Shown: positions 1 through 7,646, numbered from the stretch's first letter. The stretch is DNA of 8,268 nt from an uncultured Eubacteriales bacterium (GCA_900557585.1 USTJ01000023.1:1-8268), one strand, 5' to 3'. A program made the numbers and translations. The notes: a model not told the origin generated them from the letters alone.

Positions 1-1
1 C

Positions 2-502
2 TTTTTGTCACGAAAAAGCATGCGAATGAGATATCTTTTGTCTGGTCGTCCAGCAATTGTAATCAGCCCAAAGGGCATAAACTATAACGAACTGAAAAAA
101 CTTAACATGACTCTTGATGATTTGATAGAGTCTATTCGTGGTTGCGAGGTTTTTAACATTGAAGATGTTGCTTATGCCATTATGGAAACCAACGGCAAAA
201 TTTGCATGATTAAAAAGGCAACCATCGAACCGCCAACAAGAGAGGATATGAAAGTTGAAATCACGCCAAGTTCGCTTCCTGTGAACATTGTTATGGATGG
301 CAGGCTGATGAGTGAAAATGTCACGCTCACTGGCATTGACCAAAAATTTATTGATGAGTGCCTAAAACGTGCAAAAGTGCACAAAATAAAGGAAATTTTA
401 CTTTTTACGCTTGATAATAACGGAAATGTTTTCATTCAAGCAAAGAACGCCGGCGAATATGTAACCTTTCAAATGCAGTTTGGGGGTGGTGACAGGTGGT
501 AA
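2..502 (+). CDS. DUF421 (YetF-like) membrane protein, C-terminal part, 5' end outside window
   Basis: The reading frame is open to the left edge, so this is the 3' part of a longer gene; the TTG at position 5 is probably an internal Leu codon. The visible 167 codons are the soluble C-terminal region of a DUF421/YetF protein. Counting from that TTG, the marks are a short basic segment, then LLSGRPAIVI (residues 11-20), MTLDDLIESIRG (35-46), VAYAIMETNGKICMIKK (55-71) and a second alpha/beta unit with LPVNIVMDGRL (91-101) and LLFTLDNNGNVF (132-143). Family members are about 220-230 residues and begin with two or three membrane helices, so roughly the first 60 residues are missing. The biochemical role is not established; YetF relatives in Bacillus are linked to spores and membranes. 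The GTG start of the next gene overlaps the last codons, which indicates an operon. The family call is firm; function is unknown. Confidence 0.85.
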   Translation, partial: FLSRKSMRMRYLLSGRPAIVISPKGINYNELKKLNMTLDDLIESIRGCEVFNIEDVAYAIMETNGKICMIKKATIEPPTREDMKVEITPSSLPVNIVMDGRLMSENVTLTGIDQKFIDECLKRAKVHKIKEILLFTLDNNGNVFIQAKNAGEYVTFQMQFGGGDRW

Positions 503-891
503 AAAAGTGGATTTTTGTTTTGTCGCTTATGGCAGTTTTAACAGTAAGTTGCGTTTTAGAATATCGCTTTGTGAACAATTCTTTTGAATATCTTCATTGT
601 AAACTGATTGAATATAAGCAGATGATAGACCAAAACAAAGAACAAATCGACACCGAAGAAAACATTGTTTATGTTCAGGCGTTGCACGAAAATTGGCACA
701 AAAAATCAAGCATTTTAAAGGCTCTCATTTGGCACACCGGCATAAAAGACATTGAAGTTGGACTTTCACGAATTGAAACCTATACCTCTGAAAACAACTA
801 TACCGAGGCGCTCGCTGAACTTGATTCGTTGATAGATTATGTAATGCACTATTCAAGCGATTTTAAACTGACATTTGAAAATTTGTTTTAA
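496..891 (+). CDS. DUF4363 family small membrane-anchored protein
   Basis: This 131-residue protein has one N-terminal hydrophobic segment (about residues 4-20, after a KK pair) followed by a helical, charged domain. Residues 30-60 and 88-120 look like long amphipathic helices, and a conserved-looking WHKKSSILKALIWH segment lies around 67-80. Length, single N-terminal anchor and position directly after a DUF421 gene all fit DUF4363, a family that commonly sits beside DUF421 in Clostridia. The GTG start at 496 is chosen because it keeps the whole membrane segment and lies 6 bases after a G-rich Shine-Dalgarno-like stretch (482-489). It overlaps the upstream stop codon by 7 bases, implying translational coupling. 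The domain probably faces the outside of the membrane and may partner the DUF421 protein; this is inference from linkage. A Cys at residue 19 does not sit in a proper lipobox, so I do not call a lipoprotein. Confidence 0.8.
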   Translation: MVKKWIFVLSLMAVLTVSCVLEYRFVNNSFEYLHCKLIEYKQMIDQNKEQIDTEENIVYVQALHENWHKKSSILKALIWHTGIKDIEVGLSRIETYTSENNYTEALAELDSLIDYVMHYSSDFKLTFENLF

Positions 892-893
892 AT

Positions 894-915
894 TTTTATA
901 TTGCATAATATAAAA
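894..915 (+). repeat. AT-only perfect palindrome just after the DUF4363 stop
   Basis: Bases 894-902 and 907-915 are perfect reverse complements (9 bp) around the tetraloop GCAT, starting 3 bases after the stop codon. No U-tract follows, so it is not a normal terminator. It could protect the mRNA 3' end, or simply be chance in AT-rich DNA. Confidence 0.45.
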
Positions 916-1059
916 CGAGTGCTTTTTGTTTAACAATGTTTTTTTTGGAAAATGTAATATAAAATTGTAAAATATCCAAAAGGACAAAAGAAAATCACAA
1001 TCAAAACCGAAAAAAAACAACAAAGAGTAGAAATAGATTTCAAAAAACAAACCCAAAGC

Positions 1060-1094
1060 AAAGGCTTTGCCACAAAAATGGCAAGGTCTTTTTT
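1060..1094 (+). terminator. Rho-independent terminator of the DUF421/DUF4363 operon
   Basis: A 13-bp stem pairs 1060-1072 with 1079-1091 (two G-U wobbles, no mismatch) around a CAAAAA loop. It is followed by a short run of T ending at 1094, then more T-rich sequence. It lies about 170 bases after the DUF4363 stop, with no other gene between, so the operon would have an unusually long 3' untranslated region. Confidence 0.75.
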
Positions 1095-1187
1095 GTATTT
1101 TTAGTTTTTTCAATGTTGAAGTTGGTTTATGGTGATAAAAATTGATTTTAATATCATATGGAAACATTAAATTTGTGAGCAAAAAAG

Positions 1188-1216
1188 AAAGCATCACTTT
1201 TATTTTGTGATGCTTT
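1188..1216 (-). terminator. Terminator of the acetyltransferase gene, possibly bidirectional
   Basis: A perfect 10-bp stem (AAAGCATCAC with GTGATGCTTT) encloses a 9-base T-rich loop. Read on the minus strand, the hairpin is followed by a TTTCTTTTTT-type tract, as expected for a rho-independent terminator. It sits about 45 bases after the stop of the minus-strand gene. On the plus strand a T-rich stretch also follows, so it may back up the terminator at 1060-1094 in this convergent interval. Confidence 0.75.
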
Positions 1217-1261
1217 TATTTGTATTTTATTTTATATATCAAAATTTGAAAAATTTTATAA

Positions 1262-2383
1262 TTATAATTGCTTGATATAGCACACACGACGGCGGATTGC
1301 TTCGCGCTCAAACATGTCAAGTGCGGCAATTGCTGGAAGATTGTCTTCAAGTTGGCAACCGGTGTCGCAATATTCAATGTTATTTTCAATCATGCGTGAC
1401 AAGATGCTGTGAATGATAACGCTTGTAACGCCTTTCTTTTGATATTCTGGTTTAACAGCAATAAGTCCAAGTTCCAAAACTTTTGGATGTTTGATTGCTT
1501 TCAAAAGGTGGAAAATTCCTGTTGGGAGATATCTTCCACGGCATTTTATCATTGCGTCGGCAAGAGAAGGGAAGCCCACTCCAAAGCCGATAAGTTCGTC
1601 TTCTTTGTTGAAAATTAAACTTACATATCTTTTGTCAATGATAATTCTGAACGATGCAATTGTTTGGTCAACAAGTTTTTTGTTGAATGGGATTGTTCCA
1701 TAAATATTTTTATAGCACTCGTCAAGAAGTTCAAAGAACTTATAGCCATATTTGTCCAAAATTTCTTTTGAAGATTTGAATTGTTTTTCATGAAAACCAT
1801 AGCGTTTTTGAACTTCGGCACAAACTCTTTCAACTCTTTCGTTCATTTTTTCTGGAACAGGAATGCGCCATTCAACCCATTTTGCGTCTGGGGTATAGCC
1901 ATTGTCTTCAATGAACTTTTGATAATATGGCATGTTATAGTTTGTGAGATAGCAACCAACTTTGTCAAAGCCTGAAATCAAAAGACCTTCACGCTCCAAA
2001 TCGTTGAAACCAAGGGGACCATGAATGCTGTCCATTCCTTTTTCTCTTGCCCAATCTTCGGCTGCTTTCAAAAGTTTGTCGGCAACTTCTTTATTGTCGA
2101 TGCATTCAAAACGTGAAAATCTTGCGCGTTTTGCGTTGTTTTTTTGATTGTATGCATGCGAAATGATGCCCGAAATTCTTCCAACGACTTTTCCGTCTTC
2201 CTCTGCCAAGAAATATGATGCCTCAGACTCGTCGAAGCATGCGTTTTTCTTTGGGTTTGTAAGGTTAAGTTCGTCTTGCTCGAAAGGTGGAACCCAACAC
2301 TTATTGTCTTTATAAAGTTTGTCTGGAAACTTTACGAATTTTTTGAAATCTTTTCTTTTTGAAATTTGCCTTACTGTTATCAT
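1262..2383 (-). CDS. Double-GNAT acetyltransferase-like protein (YghO-type)
   Basis: The protein has 373 residues, the size of a known family of two-domain GNAT-fold proteins of unknown substrate that includes E. coli YghO. The N-terminal half carries FLAEEDGKVVGRISGI (58-73), a GNAT central strand, then HGPLGFNDLEREGLLISGFD (121-140) and YYQKFIEDNGY (153-163), characteristic of this family. The C-terminal half holds the clearer acetyl-CoA site: LELGLIAVKPEYQKKGV (303-319) ends in the Q-x-x-G-x pyrophosphate-binding loop, and QLEDNLPAIAALDMF (344-358) matches the usual Asn-containing helix before the last strand. No signal peptide or membrane helix is visible, so it is probably cytosolic. The ATG at 2383 has an AGGA site 7 bases upstream (2391-2394) and a promoter at 2415-2443. 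It is a single-gene unit, divergent from the flippase gene. The acceptor substrate cannot be read from the sequence. Confidence 0.8.
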   Translation of the reverse strand: MITVRQISKRKDFKKFVKFPDKLYKDNKCWVPPFEQDELNLTNPKKNACFDESEASYFLAEEDGKVVGRISGIISHAYNQKNNAKRARFSRFECIDNKEVADKLLKAAEDWAREKGMDSIHGPLGFNDLEREGLLISGFDKVGCYLTNYNMPYYQKFIEDNGYTPDAKWVEWRIPVPEKMNERVERVCAEVQKRYGFHEKQFKSSKEILDKYGYKFFELLDECYKNIYGTIPFNKKLVDQTIASFRIIIDKRYVSLIFNKEDELIGFGVGFPSLADAMIKCRGRYLPTGIFHLLKAIKHPKVLELGLIAVKPEYQKKGVTSVIIHSILSRMIENNIEYCDTGCQLEDNLPAIAALDMFEREAIRRRVCYIKQL

Positions 2384-2414
2384 ATTATTATCCTATTTAT
2401 TTATTACAATATAT

Positions 2415-2443
2415 ATGATAAATGTTTTTGAAGATTTTTGCAA
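2415..2443 (-). promoter_or_regulatory. Sigma-A-type promoter of the acetyltransferase gene
   Basis: On the minus strand TTGCAA (2438-2443) and TATCAT (2415-2420) are separated by exactly 17 bases. The expected start near 2408 gives a leader of about 25 bases carrying the AGGA site at 2391-2394. TTGCAA is its own reverse complement, but only the minus direction has a -10 match at correct spacing. Confidence 0.6.
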
Positions 2444-2560
2444 GCACATGGCAAAATTCTTGTGTAAAAATGTAAAAAAATATATCTTTTTGCAAAATAA
2501 AACACTTGATATCATAGAAGATACCTTTTTTTCGTATGTTAAACAATAAGGAAACAAAAA

Positions 2561-4129
2561 ATGAAGGGTCTTTTTAAAGCAACTTTAATTGTTACAATTT
2601 TCAGCGTTCTAACGCGTGCACTTGGCTTTGTTTTGCGCATTATTTTGTCACGCGCGCTTGGTGCAGAGATTCTTGGATATTATCAAGTTGCAATGAGCAT
2701 TTTTGGTGTTCTTCTCACGCTTGTTGCAAGTGGGCTTCCGCTTTGTGTTTCACGAAGTGTTGCCTATAAAAAGCAAGTGGGAGACAATAAAGGGGCGCAT
2801 GCGTCTGTAACTGCGGGGCTTATTATAACGCTCGCAATCAGCATTATTGTTTCGGCTGTTTTGTTCGCTTTTCCAAGCATTTTAACATCATTTTTCAAGA
2901 ATGACACAACAACCGGAATTGTTCTATATTCGCTTCCTGCAATTGTTGCATCATCAATCTATTGCGTGCTTCGCAGTGCTTTGTGGGGTGAAAAACGCTT
3001 TTTTGCAATGAGTTTCACCGAGTTTTTTGAACAAGCAGTACGAATTGTTTTGTGCTTTGTTTTGTTTATCCCTGGCATTCTTCCTGCACTTTCTTTGGGA
3101 GAGAAAGCGTCACTTTCTCTTTCAATTTCGTGTGTGTTCTCGTGTTTGCTTGTAATTATTATCTATTTTTCGCTTAAAGATGGACTTGCAAACCCAAAAG
3201 GAGCCTTTAAACCACTTATAAAAACCTCGGCACCAATCACTTTTGTGCGAAGTGCATCATCAATTGTAACAAGCCTGATTGCTCTTATAATCCCTGCAAG
3301 ACTTATGCTTTATGGCTTTTCTGAAAGCCAGGCAATGTCAGAGTTTGGAATGGTTATGGGAATGGCGTTTCCGCTTATAATGATTCCGGGAACACTTATA
3401 AGTTCGCTTGCTGTTGCACTTGTTCCAGAAATTTCAAGCAAAACCAGCAATATAGACGATAAATCCAGCACCAGAGACTTTGAAGGGTTGGTTTCACACG
3501 TAAACCTTGCGTTGAATGTAAGCCTTGCTATCACAATGATTTTTGTTCCAGCATTCATTGTTCTTGGAACGCCAATTTGTGAGATTTTGTTTGGCTCGAC
3601 GGGGGCGGGAATATATGTGAGCCGTGCCGCGATTATAATGATTCCAATGGGAATTTCGCAAATCACAAGTTCGCTTTTGAACTCTATGGGGCTGGAAATC
3701 AAAAGCCTTATAAACTATGTCATAAGTGCAATTGCTTTGTTTCTTTGCATATTCTTCTTGCCGAAATATTTGGGAACAAACGCACTCATTGTTGGAATGG
3801 GGTCGCTTTCAACAATCTCTTCACTTTTAAACCTTCGAATGCTCAAAAAACGTGGACTTTTTGAAAATGTTTTCATCAAAAACTTTGCAAAAATCATGGG
3901 TTATGGCATTGTTGCAACCGTTTGTGGAAAATTGCTTTTGCGCCTTTTTAGGTTGTTTTTGCCAAAATTTGTTTATACATGCCTTGTTGGAATTGTTTGT
4001 GTTGGCATCATGGTTTTGTTCTATTTCATGTTTGATATTTCGCATATTCGTGGTTTTGTGCTTCGAAGAAAAAAGAAGAAGGCTGTTACAAAAACCTCGC
4101 TTATTTCAGAAAGAAAATGTGCAAAATAA
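2561..4129 (+). CDS. SpoVB/MurJ-superfamily polysaccharide flippase
   Basis: This 522-residue polytopic membrane protein of the MOP superfamily (SpoVB/YtgP/YkvU group, with MurJ and Wzx) would flip lipid-linked glycans or peptidoglycan precursors across the membrane. The N-terminus (GTLI-like start, then LTRALGFVLRIILSRALGAE at 17-36, YYQVAMSIFGVLLTL at 40-54 and SGLPLCVSRSVA at 57-68) is the typical SpoVB opening. RSALWGEKRFFAMSFTEFFEQ (138-158) and IPARLMLYG (244-252) to SLAVALVPEIS (282-292) are further family blocks. About 12-14 hydrophobic segments are visible, and the length is normal. A basic tail (RRKKKK at 502-507) follows the last helix. The ATG at 2561 lies 7 bases after AAGGAA (2548-2553). 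No confident plus-strand promoter is visible upstream. Whether it is the sporulation protein SpoVB or another glycan flippase cannot be decided: no sporulation gene or glycosyltransferase is adjacent. Confidence 0.88.
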   Translation: MKGLFKATLIVTIFSVLTRALGFVLRIILSRALGAEILGYYQVAMSIFGVLLTLVASGLPLCVSRSVAYKKQVGDNKGAHASVTAGLIITLAISIIVSAVLFAFPSILTSFFKNDTTTGIVLYSLPAIVASSIYCVLRSALWGEKRFFAMSFTEFFEQAVRIVLCFVLFIPGILPALSLGEKASLSLSISCVFSCLLVIIIYFSLKDGLANPKGAFKPLIKTSAPITFVRSASSIVTSLIALIIPARLMLYGFSESQAMSEFGMVMGMAFPLIMIPGTLISSLAVALVPEISSKTSNIDDKSSTRDFEGLVSHVNLALNVSLAITMIFVPAFIVLGTPICEILFGSTGAGIYVSRAAIIMIPMGISQITSSLLNSMGLEIKSLINYVISAIALFLCIFFLPKYLGTNALIVGMGSLSTISSLLNLRMLKKRGLFENVFIKNFAKIMGYGIVATVCGKLLLRLFRLFLPKFVYTCLVGIVCVGIMVLFYFMFDISHIRGFVLRRKKKKAVTKTSLISERKCAK

Positions 4130-4340
4130 ATTAAAAAATGTGCAGAAAAAATGATTTCATGTCATATATAATCGCAAAAGAATATGTTTAATCAGTAAAG
4201 AAAAGGATAGGGAAACAAGTCTAAATAGCTGTGAATTGTAAATAAAAAAACATACAAAAATACAAAACCTCAGTATAGGACTGTATGGATAAAAGAGATA
4301 AATGAAAGATAAAGTGTGTTTATAAATAAAATTTGCAATA
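4130..4340. other. AT-rich intergenic gap without recognised gene
   Basis: The stretch between the flippase stop and the bidirectional terminator has only very short open frames in A-rich sequence, none with a ribosome binding site and plausible length. It contains a TATAAT hexamer (4167-4172) without a convincing -35, and a 10-base direct repeat AAAATGTGCA (4114-4123 and 4135-4144) that straddles the end of the flippase gene. It is probably the untranslated 3' end of the flippase mRNA. Confidence 0.5.
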
Positions 4341-4367
4341 AAAAAACCACCGAAATGGTGGTTTTTT
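4341..4367. terminator. Bidirectional rho-independent terminator between convergent genes
   Basis: A perfect 11-bp stem (six A plus CCACC, pairing with GGTGG plus six T) closes on a GAAAT loop. T-tracts follow on both strands: T6-G-T5 on plus, and seven T on minus. It starts 9 bases after the stop of the minus-strand surface-protein gene and can also stop transcripts from the plus-strand flippase, whose coding region ends about 210 bases earlier. Confidence 0.9.
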
Positions 4368-4376
4368 GTTTTTCTA

Positions 4377-7300
4377 TTATACAAATCCGTCTTTTGAAGT
4401 TGTGTCGGTTGTTTTGTCTTTTGAAACATTTGCATTGTTTGTTCCAACAACTGTTTTTGATTTTGGAAGTTTCTTGATTGAAATTGCAACAAGAGCAATT
4501 ACAATTGCAACAACCAAAAGGATAGAAGAGAATACAAGGAAGAATGTTGCAAGAGTAAGGCTGTCAGCAGATTTGTCTGCATCATCGTCTTTGTCGTTTG
4601 ATGATGAGAAATCTTTAACAATTGTGTTAGGGTCGTTCTTGTCAACAGTTTCAAGAACTTTGTTATATTCGTCTTCGTTTGCAAATTTTGTAATGTCGAT
4701 GTCTGAAACAAGTGCAACACCTGAAACTTCGTTTCCTTTTGTTCCAAGGCTGAACACAATTTCAAAGTTAGAAATGCTTGAAGAACCGGTTTTAACAAGA
4801 ACAGTGAATTTTGTATATTTGTTGTTTTCGTCGTCAAGTGAACCAGTGTTGATGTTTGTGAACTCAACAGAGATTGCACTCATTTTCGCTGTCAAACCTT
4901 TTGCTTCTTCAATGTTTGCAGTTTTAACATAGAAAGTGATTTGATAATATGATGATGAAGAAAGTGAAGAACTTGAAACAGGAGAGATCTTTGTTTCGCC
5001 TGCTGCTTTGTTGTAAAGAAGAAGTGCAAAGTCTGTTACAGAGCTTTCTCTTTTCATGAATGAACTTGAAAGAACAAGTGATGGGTCGGTTGAAAGTGTA
5101 ACGTTTGAGTTAGTTTCAACAACGCCAAGTTCGCCTTGAACTTTTTCGTTTTCTTTGATTGTCTCTTTTTTATAGAAAAGAGATTCAAAATAATCTTTAT
5201 CTGCAACTTTATCAGAAGAGTGCATAACTGCGCTGTTTCCATAGAAGTCGATGAATGTCAAGTTGTTTGTTTTTTGAAGTTCAAGTGTGCCGTTTGTTGA
5301 GATTTTGTTTACAAATTGTTTGTCAACAGAAACTTTTTCGTCGTTCACAGTTTTTTCTTCATATTTTTTGTATCCAAAGTCGCGGAAATACATTGTTCCT
5401 TTTGCGTCTTTAACACCAATTTGAAGGGTGAGGGATCTTGATGAAGCTCCAGTTCTTACAACAACTGTGTGTTTTGTCCATTGTCCGCCATTACCAAGAA
5501 CAACTTCTTCTTTCACTTCTGAAATGTTTTCATCACTGAAAAGAAGGTTAGTGTAGATTGTTCCTTCAAAGTTTGATTTGTCTGCGAAAGTATAGAAAGT
5601 AATTTCATATACAGAGCCAGATGAAAGTGAGAAACTTGAAGATTTATATCCATAGGTCTTTTTGCTTTCTGAATAGATTGTAAGAATGTTTGTTCTTGGA
5701 AGATATACAGGAGTGCTTCCAATTGTTTCGGTCAATGTCATTGGGTTTGTTGAAACATTTCCGATTTTTGCTTTAACGCTGTCAAATGCTGAATCGGTTG
5801 TTGAAATTACACCAGAAATAACATTTGAATCGTTTTTGTCAAGTTTTGTCCAAGATGCAGGAGCATATGGTTTTTCAACGTCTTCAATTCTTTCAACATC
5901 ACTTACTGTAATGTCGTTGAAAGAGCCGTTTGTGATTCCGTTTTCAACAGTGATTGTTGAAGAACCAAGGTCGATTTTTGTTGAAGAAGAAGCGTTTGAG
6001 AATGTTGCACTTGTAATTGCTTCAAGGCGCATTTCATCAAAATATACTGTGCTTTCTTTTCCAGCAAGAAGAGCAATTTGAAGAGTTGTGTCACGATATG
6101 GGTTTCCTTGAATATAGAACACAACTTCTGTCCAGTTGTTTGTAATGTCGTTGTCTTTTGTAAAAGCGGTTACGGTTTGAGATGCAATTTGAAGAGCACC
6201 ATCAGTATAGTTTGCACCATTGCTGTTTCCAGTTTGGATATATGAAAGAAGTTTTACAACTGCTTCTGCGTTTGCATCGTTAGATTTTGTCCAAACTGAA
6301 AGGCGATAATAGGCAAATTGCTTGATTGTGAAACGAGGAGAGAGAAGACCAAGGTCATATTTCTCACTTTTGTTTTCAAGTTTCAAAGCATGGTTGTTTT
6401 CTCTGAAAGTGTCAAATGTAATTTCATTGTTTTCAGCGTCTGTTGTTTTGAACTCGTCTTTTTCAAGAACTCTTGAAGGAGCAGTAAGTTTGCTGTATGC
6501 GTCTTGATATGAAGCAAGTTGTCTATCATTCAAACGATCGGTTGCTTTGTCATCTGCAAATTTTGGAACATAATATTGATATTGTGTGTTTGCAAGAGTT
6601 TCATCATAGCCAGTCTCGCCATATTTTGTTCCATAGATTGTTGGGTCGTTTTCAAAATCGCCAACAAGTGAAACGTCAAGAGTATAGTCTTTTCTTGCAG
6701 AACCTGTTGCAAAAACAACATTTTCTTTGTGTTCACCAGCAATTGTTTGCTTGTTATATTCGGTTTTAGAGATTTTTTGAACATCAATGTGATCGAAAAT
6801 AACAATTCCGTTTGCTTCGGTTTCAGCAGAAGAAGACTTAACGATTTTGTCTTTTGAACCATAGTAGAGAGTGATATATGCGCTCATTGAACTTGAAGCA
6901 CTTGTTTCAAAGAAGAGCCAAATTTCTTTCCAAGAACCTTCGGCAGAAACCTCGGTTGCACTTGCAGAAATTTCATTGTCGCGGTCGCCAATTGTAACAG
7001 TTGCAACAGCGCCTTTTGTCCAAACAAAAGCAGTTACAACATAATAGCAGTTTGAAGAGAGAGAAAGAGATGCACTTGTTTTATATGAAAAATAGGTGTT
7101 TTTGTCTTCTTGAACTCTGATTCTTTTGTGATATTGGTTGTTTGAATTGTCAATCAAAACATAGTCTTGTTTATATTCTGAATCATTTTCTCTTTCAGTT
7201 TCAGAATAAACTTTGTCTTTTCCGTCTTCTTGAACATAGACATAGTTGCCTTCGCCGTCTTTTTCATAGACATATTCGTCGTTTTCAACTTTGTCCATTT

Positions 7301-7646
7301 TCACAGATACTGGGGCATTTTTGGCAATCATCACCAAAGAAGTTTCGTTTTCGTTAAGTTCTTCACCCTTATAGTTGGTTGAAGGACGATATGCTACTTC
7401 AAGGTCTGCAAGTTTTTGACTTACAGCAGAAGTTGAAAACGCTTCTTTCAAAGGATTGTTGCTGATTGCATTTTTTGACCAGCCAGTGTTGTCTGAAAAG
7501 TCATATGGCTTTGAAGGAACAGAGGTTGGTTTATATTCAGCATATGAAAGGGAAATAACGCCCGACACAAGCCCAACGAAAGAGCCAATTGCCACAGCGA
7601 AAACCAAAGCAATGCTGAGAATGATTTTTTTAAGTTTGTTTTTCAT
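4377..7646 (-). CDS. Large membrane-anchored surface protein with four CBM-like beta-sandwich modules
   Basis: I do not recognise a named family for this 1089-residue protein. Residues 1-36 form a signal peptide: basic MKNKLKK, a long hydrophobic stretch, and probable cleavage after SYA. Four degenerate modules follow, with cores near 183-293, 419-545, 652-762 and 872-988. Each has a Ser-rich lead-in, a YY-x-(I/V/L)-(T/S)-x-x-VWTK/FYVKT strand, a W-T/Y-T-(K/E) strand ('NNWTEVVFYIQG', 'GQWTKHTVVVRTG', 'KYTKFTVLVKTG') and a closing strand like VYFDEMRLE or MYFRDFGYK. This resembles CBM4/9 or galactose-binding-like jelly rolls, which bind glycans. A charged Ser/Asp linker (1012-1028), a membrane helix (1030-1056) and the stop signal KKLPKSK lead to a 33-residue Thr/Ser/Lys-rich cytoplasmic tail. 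Nearly all the mass would lie outside the cell. There is one Cys (200), no LPXTG motif, no S-layer homology domain and no catalytic domain seen. AAAGGA lies 8 bases before the ATG. It is monocistronic between promoter 7688-7716 and terminator 4341-4367. Confidence 0.8.
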   Translation of the reverse strand: MKNKLKKIILSIALVFAVAIGSFVGLVSGVISLSYAEYKPTSVPSKPYDFSDNTGWSKNAISNNPLKEAFSTSAVSQKLADLEVAYRPSTNYKGEELNENETSLVMIAKNAPVSVKMDKVENDEYVYEKDGEGNYVYVQEDGKDKVYSETERENDSEYKQDYVLIDNSNNQYHKRIRVQEDKNTYFSYKTSASLSLSSNCYYVVTAFVWTKGAVATVTIGDRDNEISASATEVSAEGSWKEIWLFFETSASSSMSAYITLYYGSKDKIVKSSSAETEANGIVIFDHIDVQKISKTEYNKQTIAGEHKENVVFATGSARKDYTLDVSLVGDFENDPTIYGTKYGETGYDETLANTQYQYYVPKFADDKATDRLNDRQLASYQDAYSKLTAPSRVLEKDEFKTTDAENNEITFDTFRENNHALKLENKSEKYDLGLLSPRFTIKQFAYYRLSVWTKSNDANAEAVVKLLSYIQTGNSNGANYTDGALQIASQTVTAFTKDNDITNNWTEVVFYIQGNPYRDTTLQIALLAGKESTVYFDEMRLEAITSATFSNASSSTKIDLGSSTITVENGITNGSFNDITVSDVERIEDVEKPYAPASWTKLDKNDSNVISGVISTTDSAFDSVKAKIGNVSTNPMTLTETIGSTPVYLPRTNILTIYSESKKTYGYKSSSFSLSSGSVYEITFYTFADKSNFEGTIYTNLLFSDENISEVKEEVVLGNGGQWTKHTVVVRTGASSRSLTLQIGVKDAKGTMYFRDFGYKKYEEKTVNDEKVSVDKQFVNKISTNGTLELQKTNNLTFIDFYGNSAVMHSSDKVADKDYFESLFYKKETIKENEKVQGELGVVETNSNVTLSTDPSLVLSSSFMKRESSVTDFALLLYNKAAGETKISPVSSSSLSSSSYYQITFYVKTANIEEAKGLTAKMSAISVEFTNINTGSLDDENNKYTKFTVLVKTGSSSISNFEIVFSLGTKGNEVSGVALVSDIDITKFANEDEYNKVLETVDKNDPNTIVKDFSSSNDKDDDADKSADSLTLATFFLVFSSILLVVAIVIALVAISIKKLPKSKTVVGTNNANVSKDKTTDTTSKDGFV

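Noticed and set aside
853..1197. 114-codon minus-strand open frame rich in Phe, Lys and Leu
   Set aside because: It overlaps the DUF4363 gene and two terminator hairpins, has low-complexity AT-driven composition and matches no family; treated as chance.
2490..2515. TTGCAA and TATCAT as a plus-strand promoter for the flippase gene
   Set aside because: The spacer is only 14 bases, too short for a normal sigma-A promoter; no better candidate was found.
3310..3702. 130-codon minus-strand frame inside the flippase gene
   Set aside because: It is antisense to conserved flippase blocks and looks like a shadow of hydrophobic codons.
4114..4144. Direct repeat AAAATGTGCA, two copies 21 bases apart
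   Set aside because: Only two short copies, one inside the flippase coding end; likely chance in A-rich DNA and not a target-site duplication around any element.
4455..4478. LPKSK after the membrane helix as a sortase-like LPXTG signal
   Set aside because: A sorting signal must come before the hydrophobic segment and basic tail; here it follows the helix and lacks the TG.
4157..4498. 113-codon minus-strand open frame across the gap and terminator
   Set aside because: It runs through the bidirectional terminator and into the end of the surface-protein gene in another frame; its composition is Phe/Leu/Gln noise.
5686..6081. 131-codon plus-strand frame opposite the surface-protein gene
   Set aside because: It is the mirror of Ser/Thr/Glu-rich coding on the other strand, with no ribosome binding site or family character.
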